Shown here: positions 16,212-25,244 of the stretch, one piece after another
How the letters are laid out: every line of letters begins with the position of its first letter
How positions within the stretch are numbered: position 1 is the first letter of the stretch
Origin: JBFLYN01 sp040756655
GTDB lineage: Bacteria > Bacillota > Sulfobacillia > UBA8153
NCBI GenBank assembly: GCA_040756655.1
Contig: JBFLYN010000004.1
Coordinates: 48,088-112,087, forward strand
DNA length: 64,000 bases
Direction: 5' to 3'
The notes under the pieces: generated by a model
What the model was told of the DNA's origin: nothing
The model's input: the letters and a program-made list of their open reading frames with translations, nothing else
The model's database searches: none
Made by a program: the position numbers and the translations under genes

Positions 16212-16976
16212 TTAGCCCACCGGACCGGACTGACCCGGCAGTTGTGGCTGGTCGATGTCGAAGTTGGAATGGACCCTCTGGACGTCGTCGTGTTCGTCGA
16301 GGATATCCACGAGCTTCAGAAGGGCCACGGCGTCGTCCCCGGTCACCTTCAGCGCCGCCTGGGGGGTCATGGTCACTTCGGACACTTCCACCGGCACGCC
16401 CGCTTGTTCCAGCGCCTGCTGGACGCCGGTGAGCTCTTCGGGGGCGGTGAAGATCTCGTATGATTCCTCGTCGCTTTCCATATCCTCTGCACCGGCCTCA
16501 AGCGCCACCAGCAGCACTTCTTCCTCGTCCAGGCCGCACTTTTTCCGGTCCACGGCCAGGTACCCCCGGCGCCTGAACATCCAGGCCACCGACCCGGCTT
16601 CGCTCATGTTGCCCCCGTGGCGGGAGAAGAGGTACCGGATCTCACCGGTGGTGCGGTTTTTGTTGTCGGTGACCGCCTCCACTAGAATGGCAGCACCACC
16701 GGGCCCGTACCCTTCGTAGATCACCTCTTCGAAGTTGGCAACCTCTCCTTCACCGGTGCCCTTGCGCATGGCCCGGTTGATGCTGTCGTTGGGCACGTTG
16801 TTCTCCCGAGCCTTCTGGATGGCCAGCTTGAGCCTGAGGTTGGAGTCCGGGTTGCCGCCTCCCTGGCGGGCGGCCACCATGACCTCGCGGATGAGCTTGG
16901 AAAACAAGTTACTCTTCTGCGCATCGGCCTTGGCCTTGCGATGCTTGATGTTGGCCCACTTGGAATGACCTGCCAT
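16212..16976 (-). CDS. yebC: YebC/PmpR family regulatory protein
   Basis: 254 aa with the family start MAGHSKWANIKHRKAKADAQ, the NVPNDSINRAMRKGTG helix region, YEGYGPGGAAILVE and ENRTTGEIRYLFS-like motif (NKNRTTGEIRYLFSRHGGNM). YebC proteins act as DNA-binding regulators or, as more recent work shows for the YebC2 group, help ribosomes through proline stretches. The gene lies upstream of the bofC/ruv region as usual. GGGGAGGTAGGGAA precedes the ATG at 16976. Confidence 0.94.
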   Translation of the reverse strand: MAGHSKWANIKHRKAKADAQKSNLFSKLIREVMVAARQGGGNPDSNLRLKLAIQKARENNVPNDSINRAMRKGTGEGEVANFEEVIYEGYGPGGAAILVEAVTDNKNRTTGEIRYLFSRHGGNMSEAGSVAWMFRRRGYLAVDRKKCGLDEEEVLLVALEAGAEDMESDEESYEIFTAPEELTGVQQALEQAGVPVEVSEVTMTPQAALKVTGDDAVALLKLVDILDEHDDVQRVHSNFDIDQPQLPGQSGPVG

Positions 16977-17000
16977 TTCCCTACCTCCCCGGTGCGAACG

Positions 17001-17762
17001 CTACTGGGGACAGCAGCCGGGCACCGGCGGCACTGTCCGCTTGTGAGCGCTCTGCGCCCGCAGGGTCTCAATGCGTTCCGTCAGAGCACCCGGGGCCATC
17101 CCGGTTCTAATATAGGCGTCCAGTTCTGCGTAGGTGAATCCCAGCTCTCCTTCGTCAGTTTGGCCTGGCCAAAGTCCCGCCGAGGGCGGCTTGTCGATGA
17201 CAGCCTGGGGTACACCCAGGTAACGGGCCAGATCCCTGGTTTCCGCCTTGACCAGTCCCCCGATGGGCAGAAGGTCCACGCCACCGTCGCCGTACTTGGT
17301 GAAATACCCCACGGTAAGCTCCGAAAGGTTACCGGTACCCACGGCCAGGTAATTAAGGCGGTTGGCAAAGTAGTAGAGGGTGACCATGCGTAGGCGGGCC
17401 TTGACGTTGGCAGTGACCCCCGCTGGCGCCGGGTCTTGCTGGCCGGTGAGCCCGGCGAAAGCCCGGCCGCAAGCCCCGGTAAGAAGGTCATAGACGGGCC
17501 CAAGGTCGATGATCTCAACCGGGATGCCGAACCGGTCGGCCACGACCCGGGCATGCTCCACGTCTTCCTGGGCACTATAGCAGGGCAGGATCAGGCCTGC
17601 CGTGCGGCCCGGCAGCGCATGTACGCACAAGGCGCCCACCACTGCTGAGTCCAGGCCCCCGCTGATGTTGACCATGGCCCCCCGGGCCCCGGCCCCGGCT
17701 ACCTGCCCGGCCAGCCACTGGCTGATGCACTGGGCGGCGCGGGCCGCATCAAAACTCGACAT
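17001..17762 (-). CDS. nadE: Ammonia-dependent NAD+ synthetase
   Basis: 253 aa from the ATG at 17762, which has GGGGG 6 bases upstream; longer in-frame starts reach 17864. The PP-loop ATP site is VNISGGLDSAVVGALCVHAL and the C-terminal region holds GGLVKAETRDLARYLGVP. There is no glutaminase domain, so it should use ammonia directly to amidate nicotinate adenine dinucleotide in the last step of NAD synthesis. It sits between yebC and yunB. Confidence 0.9.
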   Translation of the reverse strand: MSSFDAARAAQCISQWLAGQVAGAGARGAMVNISGGLDSAVVGALCVHALPGRTAGLILPCYSAQEDVEHARVVADRFGIPVEIIDLGPVYDLLTGACGRAFAGLTGQQDPAPAGVTANVKARLRMVTLYYFANRLNYLAVGTGNLSELTVGYFTKYGDGGVDLLPIGGLVKAETRDLARYLGVPQAVIDKPPSAGLWPGQTDEGELGFTYAELDAYIRTGMAPGALTERIETLRAQSAHKRTVPPVPGCCPQ

Positions 17763-17903
17763 GCTCATCCCCCTACCCAAGAACCTGCTGGTGTAAGATT
17801 GTACCCCATTCGTCGTCGCCGGGCCCGTCCCACCCCTTGCCACCAGAACATGATTCGCCTCCAAGGCGCGCTTCCCTGCTTGAGCAGAGCCCCAGGGGCT
17901 GAC

Positions 17904-18551
17904 TTACCGGTGGATGTGGACGTAGGTGGAAGGCACCCGGCCCTGGATAATCACCGATGACAAGAGGACTGAGTTTTCCAGGATGGTTTCGGTGCGGAGC
18001 ATGGGGACGATGATATCCACCCGGAGCCAGACGTCAAGGATAATGTTGTGGCGGGTCTGGTTGATGCCCACTGCCTCGAACTCGTCACGCACCTGGGTTT
18101 TTACCTCCGCCAGTGGGTAGATGGTCACTGGGATGCGCGGCCCCAAGGTGGAAAAGAGCTTGCTGCCGGTAAGCTGTCCGAGTGGGATCTGGATCTGGTA
18201 GGCCTGGAGCGCCCGGACGGACTCTTGCAGGGATGACAGGGCCACCATCTCGATGCGGTTGATCTCCATGGTGTTGGCCTGCATGTAAACAATATCCCCG
18301 TTGGAGTCCTTGTCAAAGTAGATCAAGTCACGGTACTGGACCATGCGCACAATCTTGGTGGTGATGGTGTGATTGACCAGATCGTTAGCGATCATGGTGA
18401 CCTGGACCCGGCATACCTCCAGCAAGGTGGGGACCAGGGCCCGTTCCAGCGCCCAGCCTCCCAGCAATGCCAGGGCCAGTACGAGCACGACCAACCAGGA
18501 GCGGCCGGCATGGCCCGGCCTTCGCTTGCGGCGCCGCATATGTACCCCCAC
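17904..18551 (-). CDS. yunB: Sporulation protein YunB
   Basis: 215 aa. A single N-terminal membrane segment (WLVVLVLALALLGGWALERA, about residues 19-38) precedes a domain with NDLVNHTITTKI, FDKDSNGDIVYMQANTMEIN, QIPLGQLTGSKLFSTLGPRI and VDIIVPMLRTETILENSVLL, the pattern of YunB. The protein is made in the mother cell in Bacillus and is needed for normal spore formation; its activity is unknown. Start is either GTG at 18551 or the ATG at 18539, which has GGTGGGGG 5 bases upstream. Confidence 0.88.
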   Translation of the reverse strand: MGVHMRRRKRRPGHAGRSWLVVLVLALALLGGWALERALVPTLLEVCRVQVTMIANDLVNHTITTKIVRMVQYRDLIYFDKDSNGDIVYMQANTMEINRIEMVALSSLQESVRALQAYQIQIPLGQLTGSKLFSTLGPRIPVTIYPLAEVKTQVRDEFEAVGINQTRHNIILDVWLRVDIIVPMLRTETILENSVLLSSVIIQGRVPSTYVHIHR

Positions 18552-18657
18552 CAGTCTCTCCGGGATCCTTCACAGTATATGCCAGGACTCTCCGGGGGTG
18601 AAAGAAAGAGAGAACCGCCCTGGAGCCGGGCGGCGCTGGTGTCACGATACCGGGTGC

Positions 18658-19266
18658 CTACCGGGGCGCGACGGTCTGGGCTTCTATCTCCCGCCCGTCT
18701 TTGTCAAAGCACTTGATGCCTTTGACTGCAACGTTGGACGCAACTTCCCCGACCACCAGGAATCCCTTGAGGCTGGCCACTCCCCTGACGGATGTGGGTG
18801 GCTCGGTAACCAGGGCAACCTGTACGACTTTGCCTTCCCACACATTGCCGTAGGCCACTATCCACTGCTTGCCGGCGGCTTCCACCACCCGGTTCCCCAC
18901 CATGGACGCCGGGATCACGGCGGCCTGGGGCCGGGTCGGCACGCCGACCATGGAGATCGGGACCTGAAACTTATACCGGGCTCCGTCGGGCTCAATGACC
19001 ACAAGCAGGCTGCCGTTTTGCAGCCGGGCCAGCACGAAGTAGACGTTGCCTACGTGTTCGAAATGCACGATCTCCCGGAGCTTCCCGGGCGACTGTCGAC
19101 CTTCTTGGGTGTAGTGTTTTCCAGTCGCCTCCACGCTTTCTTGCAGCGACGCAAACACCCCTTCGGGCAGACCCTTGGTGTCGACTTTACCGCATCCAGA
19201 GATGAGCGGCAGCACGAGCACAGCCACCAGCAACCAACTGGCCAACCTGCGGAGCCTCTGTTCCAT
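18658..19266 (-). CDS. Hypothetical lipoprotein
   Basis: 202 aa. The N terminus MEQRLRRLASWLLVAVLVLP leads to a lipobox (LISGC), so the mature protein should be lipid-anchored outside the membrane. GGAGG lies 7 bases before the ATG. The mature part is rich in beta-prone stretches (NVYFVLARLQNGSLLVVIE, KQWIVAYGNVWEGKVVQVAL). No known family was recognised. It diverges from the penicillin-binding protein gene at 19524, which leaves room for a shared control region. Confidence 0.72.
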   Translation of the reverse strand: MEQRLRRLASWLLVAVLVLPLISGCGKVDTKGLPEGVFASLQESVEATGKHYTQEGRQSPGKLREIVHFEHVGNVYFVLARLQNGSLLVVIEPDGARYKFQVPISMVGVPTRPQAAVIPASMVGNRVVEAAGKQWIVAYGNVWEGKVVQVALVTEPPTSVRGVASLKGFLVVGEVASNVAVKGIKCFDKDGREIEAQTVAPR

Positions 19267-19453
19267 TGTCCCGCCTCCTGTTCAATTTCTTTTCTAAATA
19301 TTTGTCTTATGCCTAATTCTACGTTATGCCAGAACTCTCCGCAAGAGGGCCACGCGGGTGACGGCAGCCCGTGCCGGGGATTTTTTTTCCACGCCCACCG
19401 GGGAGCAATCCCGGTCCTTGGTTCGTCTATACGGGGCGAGGAAGACTCGGCTC

Positions 19454-19483
19454 TTGGTATGAGCTGCTGTTTGGTGCTATAAT
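19454..19483 (+). promoter_or_regulatory. Promoter of the PBP1A gene
   Basis: TTGGTA at 19454-19459 and a perfect TATAAT at 19478-19483 are separated by 18 bases, about 40 bases before the TTG start at 19524. This fits a housekeeping sigma-A promoter. Confidence 0.7.
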
Positions 19484-19523
19484 TGACCGGGACAGCCTCT
19501 ATCTCCGACCCGGAGGGATCCTG

Positions 19524-21761
19524 TTGACACCGGCTAAACCTAAGCGAAAAAAGGGCAGGTTCCGCTGGCTCCGTGCGTTCTTCATCCTCATTTTGCTGAT
19601 GGGCCTGGGCATGTCGGCAGCTGTGGCCACCTACATCTGGCGCGTCGTGGCCGCCCTGCCCTCGCTTTCCCGCATTGAGCCTAAACCCAGCCTCACCTCC
19701 ACTGTGTACGCCATAGACGGAAGCGTCCTGGCCGAGCTCCATGCCCAGGAGCATCGCATGCCCGTCAAGCTCAGCCAGATGCCTGAAAGCCTCCGTTACG
19801 CCTTCATAGCCATGGAGGACCACCGCTTCTACTCCCATTTTGGGGTGGACCTCAGGGCCATCGCCCGGGCCCTGTACGTGAATTTGACCGGTCGCTCCTT
19901 CCAGGGCGGGAGCACCATCACCCAGCAGTTGGCCAAGAATGCATTCCTGTACATGGAACAGACCTATGAACGCAAGCTGCTCGAGGCCATCTACGCCATC
20001 CAGCTGGAACGGCTGTACACCAAGGACGAGATCCTTGAGATGTACCTAAACCAGGTCAACTTTGGCCGGGGCGCCTACGGCGTCCAGGCCGCGGCCTACG
20101 CCTACTTCCGCAAAGACGTATCCGAGCTTACCCTGCCCGAGTCGGCCCTGCTGGCCGCCCTTCCCTGGTCGCCACCAGTCTCCGTCATACCAGACGAGCT
20201 GTTCAGGCGCCAGAAATCCGTACTTGACGAGATGCACCGCCATGGGTACATTACTGCCGAAGAGCTGGAGGCTGCGCGCGCAGTGGAGCTGGTCATCCAG
20301 CCCCGGCCACGTGACAACGTGAAGATGGCGCCGTTTTTCCTCGACCACGTCCTGGACTACGTGCTAAAGAAGTATGGCCCGGAAATGGTGTACACCGGGG
20401 GGCTAAAGATCTACACCACCCTGGACCCCAACATGCAGGCAGCCATGGAAAGAAGCATCAGCGAAGTGCTGGACCCGGTTTTCCCCTTGATCCCGGGCCA
20501 GCCCACCCTTCAGGCAGCTGCAGTGATCGTCGACCCCAAAACCGGTCACGTCAAGGCCATGGTCGGAGGCCGGACCCACGAAACCCGGCTGGGGTTGAAC
20601 CGGGTGTTCTCGCCCCGCCAGCCTGGCTCGGCCATCAAGCCACTGGTGGTATACGTTCCCGCCATTGACCTGGGCTACTCCCCGGGTGACGTGGTGGACG
20701 ACGCCCCCATTGCCTACCCCCAGCTGACGGGGCCGCCCTGGGAGCCCCAAAACTACGACCTGAGTTTCCAGGGTCTGGTCACCCTGCGCACCGCCCTGGA
20801 CCGGTCCATCAACATCGTTGCCATTAAACTACTAGAGCGTATCACTCCCCGGGCCGGCATCAACTACGCACGCCAGCTGGGCATCACCACCCTGGTCATG
20901 GAAACCCGGGGCGGGCGCACCGACCAGGGCCTTGCCCTGGCCCTGGGCGCCCTCACCGACGGCATTACCCCCATGGAGATGACCCTGGCTTACGGCGTCC
21001 TGGCCAACCGGGGTGTGCAGGTCGACCCGGTGGCGATACTCCGGGTGGTGGATAAAGACGGCAACGTGTTTTCCGAGGCCGTACCCCGCCCGCGCATCGT
21101 CCTGAGCGAGCAGACGGTGTTCATGGTAACCCACATGCTCCAGAGCGTTATCACCAGCGGTACCGGCCGCTCCGCCGCCATAGGGAGACCGGTAGCGGGT
21201 AAGACCGGTACCACCGACGACTACCGGGATGCCTGGTTCGTGGGTTATACCCCCGACCTGGTGGGTACGGTATGGATGGGTTACGACAAGGAACTTACCA
21301 TGGAAAGCCACCGGGTCACCGGCGGCTCCTACCCGGCGCGCATCTGGGCCAGCATGATGAAGGCCGCCCACGAAGGCCTGCCCGTGCAGGACTTCCCTCA
21401 GCTGCGGAAGGACCAGTTGGTGGAAGTGGAGATCTGCATCAAGTCGGGTAAACTCCCCGGTCCCTACTGCGCACGGTCAGACCGGAGAATCGAACTCTAC
21501 CTCAAGGGGCGCGAGCCCACCGAGATCTGCGATGTGCACGTGCGGGCCAAGGTGTGCCAGCAGCACCCGCAGTACCTTGCCAGCGAGTACTGCCCGGCAG
21601 TGGTGGAGAGGACGTTCATCAAGCGCCCCGAACCCTACGTGGTGGGGACCAACAAGAAAAAGCCCCTGGATGCGCACCTCGAGCTCCCCACCGAGGTGTG
21701 CCCGGAGCACGTGCCGGCCTGGTTGCGCCCGCCACCGCCCAACCCGGGAGGGGACGGCTAG
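19524..21761 (+). CDS. Class A penicillin-binding protein (PBP1A type)
   Basis: 745 aa from a TTG at 19524, with GGAGGG 6 bases upstream. One membrane segment (about 18-38) is followed by a GT51 glycosyltransferase domain (AMEDHRFYSHFGVD, GGSTITQQLAKNAF, KDEILEMYLNQVNFGRGAYG). The transpeptidase domain comes next, with SAIK as the active-site SxxK, SIN and KTGTT. It polymerises and cross-links peptidoglycan at the membrane surface. The C-terminal tail (after about residue 640) contains many cysteines (CIKSGKLPGPYCARS, EICDVHVRAKVCQQH), a feature also seen in PBP1A proteins of other Clostridia. Confidence 0.93.
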   Translation: MTPAKPKRKKGRFRWLRAFFILILLMGLGMSAAVATYIWRVVAALPSLSRIEPKPSLTSTVYAIDGSVLAELHAQEHRMPVKLSQMPESLRYAFIAMEDHRFYSHFGVDLRAIARALYVNLTGRSFQGGSTITQQLAKNAFLYMEQTYERKLLEAIYAIQLERLYTKDEILEMYLNQVNFGRGAYGVQAAAYAYFRKDVSELTLPESALLAALPWSPPVSVIPDELFRRQKSVLDEMHRHGYITAEELEAARAVELVIQPRPRDNVKMAPFFLDHVLDYVLKKYGPEMVYTGGLKIYTTLDPNMQAAMERSISEVLDPVFPLIPGQPTLQAAAVIVDPKTGHVKAMVGGRTHETRLGLNRVFSPRQPGSAIKPLVVYVPAIDLGYSPGDVVDDAPIAYPQLTGPPWEPQNYDLSFQGLVTLRTALDRSINIVAIKLLERITPRAGINYARQLGITTLVMETRGGRTDQGLALALGALTDGITPMEMTLAYGVLANRGVQVDPVAILRVVDKDGNVFSEAVPRPRIVLSEQTVFMVTHMLQSVITSGTGRSAAIGRPVAGKTGTTDDYRDAWFVGYTPDLVGTVWMGYDKELTMESHRVTGGSYPARIWASMMKAAHEGLPVQDFPQLRKDQLVEVEICIKSGKLPGPYCARSDRRIELYLKGREPTEICDVHVRAKVCQQHPQYLASEYCPAVVERTFIKRPEPYVVGTNKKKPLDAHLELPTEVCPEHVPAWLRPPPPNPGGDG

Positions 21762-21763
21762 CT

Positions 21764-24097
21764 TCAGGCCAGCTCTACCACGGTGACGCCGTCTCCACCT
21801 TCCTGGGGTGGGGCCCGGTGGTAACTCTCCACCCGGGGGTGCTGGCTGAGGTGGCCGGCGATCACCCGCCTTAGCGCTCCCGTGCCCTTGCCGTGGATGA
21901 TGCGCACGCGCCGGGCTCCGGCCACCAGGGCATCGTCCAAGTACTTGTCCACCTGTTCCAGCGCGTCGGCGGATGCCATTCCCCGTACGTCCAGTTCGGG
22001 CTTGATGCTGCCGGCCTTGTCCGCCATGAGCCGGCTGAGGCCGTCGGCCTGCCGCGCGACAGGAGTGATCTCCCCGCGCCGAAGGTCGCCAGCGTCAACT
22101 GTCACCTTCATGATCCCAACCTGGACCTGGACTTTTTCTCCCGGCCCTGGCGCCTCCATGACGTGACCGTCCAAGCCCAAGGACAAGACCCGTACCGGCT
22201 CTCCGGCCCTCAAATCCTCAGGCGGCGGCCCGGCCGGGACCTTCTCTTCATCTCCCCCCAGGCTCGCGCGCAACTGCTCCAGGCGCTCGCCGGCCGCCCG
22301 GCCCAGGTCACCCGGGTTGGCGGCCGGGGCCGACCGGAGCTCCTTAAGCAGGGCCTGTACTTCGGCCCGGGCTCGGGCCAGCAAGTCCCTGGCCTCCTGC
22401 CGGGCCCGGGCCAACACTTCCCGGCGGGACGACTCCTGCCGGGCGGCTTCTGCTCTGATCTCCGCTTCCAGTCGTTGGATGCGGGATAAGGCCGCGCTGG
22501 TCTCCCGCCGCTCCTCCGCCGCCCTATACCTGGTGTCGTGGATCTCGGCCAACATCTCCTCGAGCTGGCGGCCGGATGCGGGCCCCAGCTCCCGGGCCCG
22601 CGCCACCACCGCAGGATCCAGGCCCAGTCTCTCGGCGATGGCAAAGGCGTTACTCCTGCCCGGCAGGCCGGTAAGCAGCCTGAAGGTGGGTCGCAAGGTC
22701 ACCGGGTCGAATTCCACCGAGGCGTTTTCGACCCGGTCATGTTCAAAGGCAAATCCCTTGAGTTCGGAATAGTGGGTGGTGGCCACGGCGTGAGCCCCCA
22801 CCGACAGCAGGTGCTCGAGGATGGCGATGGCCAGGGCCGAGCCTTCCATGGGGTCGGTCCCCGCTCCCAGTTCATCCAACAGGACCAGCGATCTATGGCC
22901 GGCCCGGCCCAGGAATCTCACGATGTTGGTCATGTGCGAAGAAAACGTGCTCAGGCTCTGCTCAATGCTTTGTTCGTCTCCAATGTCGCACATTACTTCC
23001 TCATAGACCGGTACCCGGCTACCCGGGGCAGCCGGGATGTGGAGACCGGCTTGGGCCATGAGCACGCAAAGACCGGTGGTCTTGAGGGTCACGGTTTTTC
23101 CCCCGGTGTTGGGCCCGGTAATCACCAGGATATCGAAATCGCCGCCCAGGCCAACGTCGACAGGGACGGCGTCCTTGCCCAGGAGGGGGTGGCGCGCTGC
23201 CTTGAGCATCAGCCTCCGATCCTCGGCGATTTCCGGCTCGCTGGCGTCCTGCCCCAGGCTCAGGCTGGCTTTGGCAAAGGCAAAGTCCAGTTCGCCCAGG
23301 CCCTCCAGGAGCTTTTCGAGCTCATCGCCGCAGGCTCCCACCAGGGCACTGAGGCGCTGGAGCACCCGTTCGATTTCTTTGTTTTCTTCCAGTGCCAGCC
23401 GCCGCAACTCGTTCCCCATCTCCACTACGGCCATGGGCTCGATGAACAGCGTGGCCCCGCTGGCCGACTGATCGTGGACCAGGCCCGGCACCTGCGCCCG
23501 GTGTTCTTGCTTGACTGGTAGGACATAGCGGTCTCCGCGGATGGTCACCAGCGGTTCTTGTAGGTAGCGGGCTACTTCCGGAGATCGCACCATGCCGTCC
23601 ACCCGGTCTTTGATGCGGCCGGTCAACGTCCTTATCTGTCTCCTGACGCGAAGCAGGTCAGGGCTGGCGCCATCGGCCACTTCCCCGGCGCTGGTGATGC
23701 ACTCGCTTATCTCCTGCTCCAGACCAGCCAACCCGGGCAGGCTCTGACCGGTGGCCAAGAGCCAGGGAAATCCCTCCAGCTGCATCAGGAACTTGCGCAG
23801 CCGTGCACCAGCTTGCAGGGTGGACAGAACCTGGTTCAGCTCGGATGGGTCCAGCATGGCCCCGCGGCCGGCCCTCAACACGTGGCTCTTGATGTCGTGG
23901 ATGCCGCCAAGAGGTACCTGGTGCCGGCGCCGGACCGTCGCCGCCTCGGTAGTCTGGGCCTGCAGGGCGCGGATGACCCCGGGGGACGTGGCCGGGACTA
24001 AGCACCGGGCCCGCTCGCGGCCCAGAGGACTGGCCGCCTTCTCCTCCAGCTGGGCCAGGATCTTGTCAAACTCCAGTACCCGCCAGGATCTCTCCAC
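21764..24097 (-). CDS. mutS2: Endonuclease MutS2
   Basis: 777 aa. Core and clamp domains are followed by the MutS ATPase with Walker A ITGPNTGGKTVTLKT (about residues 326-340), DEQSIEQSLSTFSSHM and Walker B VLLDELGAGTDPMEGSALA. A coiled-coil region (about 520-610) leads to a C-terminal Smr nuclease domain (LDVRGMASADALEQVDKYL, VRIIHGKGTGALRRVI). MutS2 limits homologous recombination and, in Bacillus, splits collided ribosomes. Only 2 bases separate its stop from the convergent penicillin-binding protein gene. Confidence 0.96.
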   Translation of the reverse strand: MERSWRVLEFDKILAQLEEKAASPLGRERARCLVPATSPGVIRALQAQTTEAATVRRRHQVPLGGIHDIKSHVLRAGRGAMLDPSELNQVLSTLQAGARLRKFLMQLEGFPWLLATGQSLPGLAGLEQEISECITSAGEVADGASPDLLRVRRQIRTLTGRIKDRVDGMVRSPEVARYLQEPLVTIRGDRYVLPVKQEHRAQVPGLVHDQSASGATLFIEPMAVVEMGNELRRLALEENKEIERVLQRLSALVGACGDELEKLLEGLGELDFAFAKASLSLGQDASEPEIAEDRRLMLKAARHPLLGKDAVPVDVGLGGDFDILVITGPNTGGKTVTLKTTGLCVLMAQAGLHIPAAPGSRVPVYEEVMCDIGDEQSIEQSLSTFSSHMTNIVRFLGRAGHRSLVLLDELGAGTDPMEGSALAIAILEHLLSVGAHAVATTHYSELKGFAFEHDRVENASVEFDPVTLRPTFRLLTGLPGRSNAFAIAERLGLDPAVVARARELGPASGRQLEEMLAEIHDTRYRAAEERRETSAALSRIQRLEAEIRAEAARQESSRREVLARARQEARDLLARARAEVQALLKELRSAPAANPGDLGRAAGERLEQLRASLGGDEEKVPAGPPPEDLRAGEPVRVLSLGLDGHVMEAPGPGEKVQVQVGIMKVTVDAGDLRRGEITPVARQADGLSRLMADKAGSIKPELDVRGMASADALEQVDKYLDDALVAGARRVRIIHGKGTGALRRVIAGHLSQHPRVESYHRAPPQEGGDGVTVVELA

Positions 24098-24099
24098 GA

Positions 24100-24675
24100 C
24101 TATGCCTCCATCCGGGCCAGTGCCCCTTCCAGAGCATCCAATATTTCCCTGGCCGTCTCAGAGCGCAGCCCCTGGCGGTAGAGCTCTCTTAGCTGCCGTT
24201 TGGCCCGGCGCAGGTGTTCTTGACCGAGAGGTTCCTCGAGCCCGGCTGCCTCCCGGGCCGCACTGGCAAGAAAAGCATGGGCGGCCGCTGGTCGTTCGAT
24301 GAACCGACAAAGCTCCGGTCCGCCGGGCAGAAAGAACACCACCGTGGGGATGATGGCCTTGCCGCCGGTGAGATACCGCTGCATGAGGTCGCTTTCCCGC
24401 GAAAACACCCGCACTTCCAGGCCGGGCATTTCCTGGGCCAGGCGACCAACAACCGGCACGTTCTCCATGCAGTCCCCACACCACGGTTCGGAAAACACCG
24501 CCGCCCGTACCCGCCCGCCGGCCAACAGGCCCTCGACGCGTTTCAGCTGGGGCCCAAACTCCTCCAGGTTGGTCTCCTGCAGGTTCTGCCTCCAGGTGGG
24601 AGCGTTCAACTGCATGCGCTCCAAGTAGCCGGCCAGCTCCATTCCCTGGTCCCATTCTGCCTCGCTCATGGCCAT
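24100..24675 (-). CDS. Thioredoxin-family protein
   Basis: 191 aa. Residues 60-110 carry a thioredoxin fold with the active site EPWCGDCMENVPVV and the cis-proline region GKAIIPTVVFF. The N-terminal 50 residues and the helical C terminus (LRRAKRQLRELYRQGLRSET) extend the simple thioredoxin fold. It probably acts as a cytoplasmic thiol-disulfide reductase; the partner is unknown. The second in-frame ATG at 24669 overlaps the ogt stop as ATGA, so the start may be there. Confidence 0.82.
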   Translation of the reverse strand: MAMSEAEWDQGMELAGYLERMQLNAPTWRQNLQETNLEEFGPQLKRVEGLLAGGRVRAAVFSEPWCGDCMENVPVVGRLAQEMPGLEVRVFSRESDLMQRYLTGGKAIIPTVVFFLPGGPELCRFIERPAAAHAFLASAAREAAGLEEPLGQEHLRRAKRQLRELYRQGLRSETAREILDALEGALARMEA

Positions 24676-25244
24676 TCTTCACTACCTCCCCAAAACTCCC
24701 TGGGTACCCGTCGTCCGGATACCGTCACCCCCTCGCGCTCCAGCAAAGCTGTCTTCAGGGTCAGTGCCCTCCGCCCGCCGGCGAACCCGCCCAGGTCACC
24801 TGAGCTGGCAATGACCCGGTGGCACGGGATCACCAGCGGCACCGGGTTGGACCTGCACGCGCCGCCCGCGGCCCGGGCGGCCCTGGGGTTGCCGGCGGCC
24901 CGGGCCAAGCCGGCGTAACTGATCACCTGGCCCCGGGGGATCCGGGCCATGGCTTCCAGGGCGCGCCTTTGAAACCCTGAAGGACCCAGGACGCCGGCTT
25001 GCAGTACCAGGCCGCGCAGTCCGGCATCGTCCCCGTCTTCCCAGGCACTCACGGCCGCCTCCAAGCCGGGGTGTGCCCGGCCCCGCAGGAGTCTCCCGCC
25101 CGTTTCCTGCTCCAGTTCTCGCCAGGCTAGTTCCGGGGATTCACGGGGCAATATCACGCGGCACACTCCAGCCTCACACCAGGATGCCGCCATCCACCCC
25201 AGGTTCATCTTGAAAACGGACCCGTACTGGCCATCAGTGTTCAT
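24666..25244 (-). CDS. ogt: Methylated-DNA--protein-cysteine methyltransferase
   Basis: 192 aa. The C-terminal domain has the DNA-binding helix (ALEAMARIPRGQVISYAGLA) and the suicide cysteine in VPLVIPCHRVIASSGDLGGF. The protein transfers O6-alkyl groups from guanine to its own cysteine. Where relatives usually read AVGGALRRNP this one has AAGGACRSNP. The unusual cysteine there is not the acceptor. It overlaps both neighbours (metalloenzyme and thioredoxin genes), so the three are probably one transcript. Confidence 0.92.
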   Translation of the reverse strand: MNTDGQYGSVFKMNLGWMAASWCEAGVCRVILPRESPELAWRELEQETGGRLLRGRAHPGLEAAVSAWEDGDDAGLRGLVLQAGVLGPSGFQRRALEAMARIPRGQVISYAGLARAAGNPRAARAAGGACRSNPVPLVIPCHRVIASSGDLGGFAGGRRALTLKTALLEREGVTVSGRRVPREFWGGSEEWP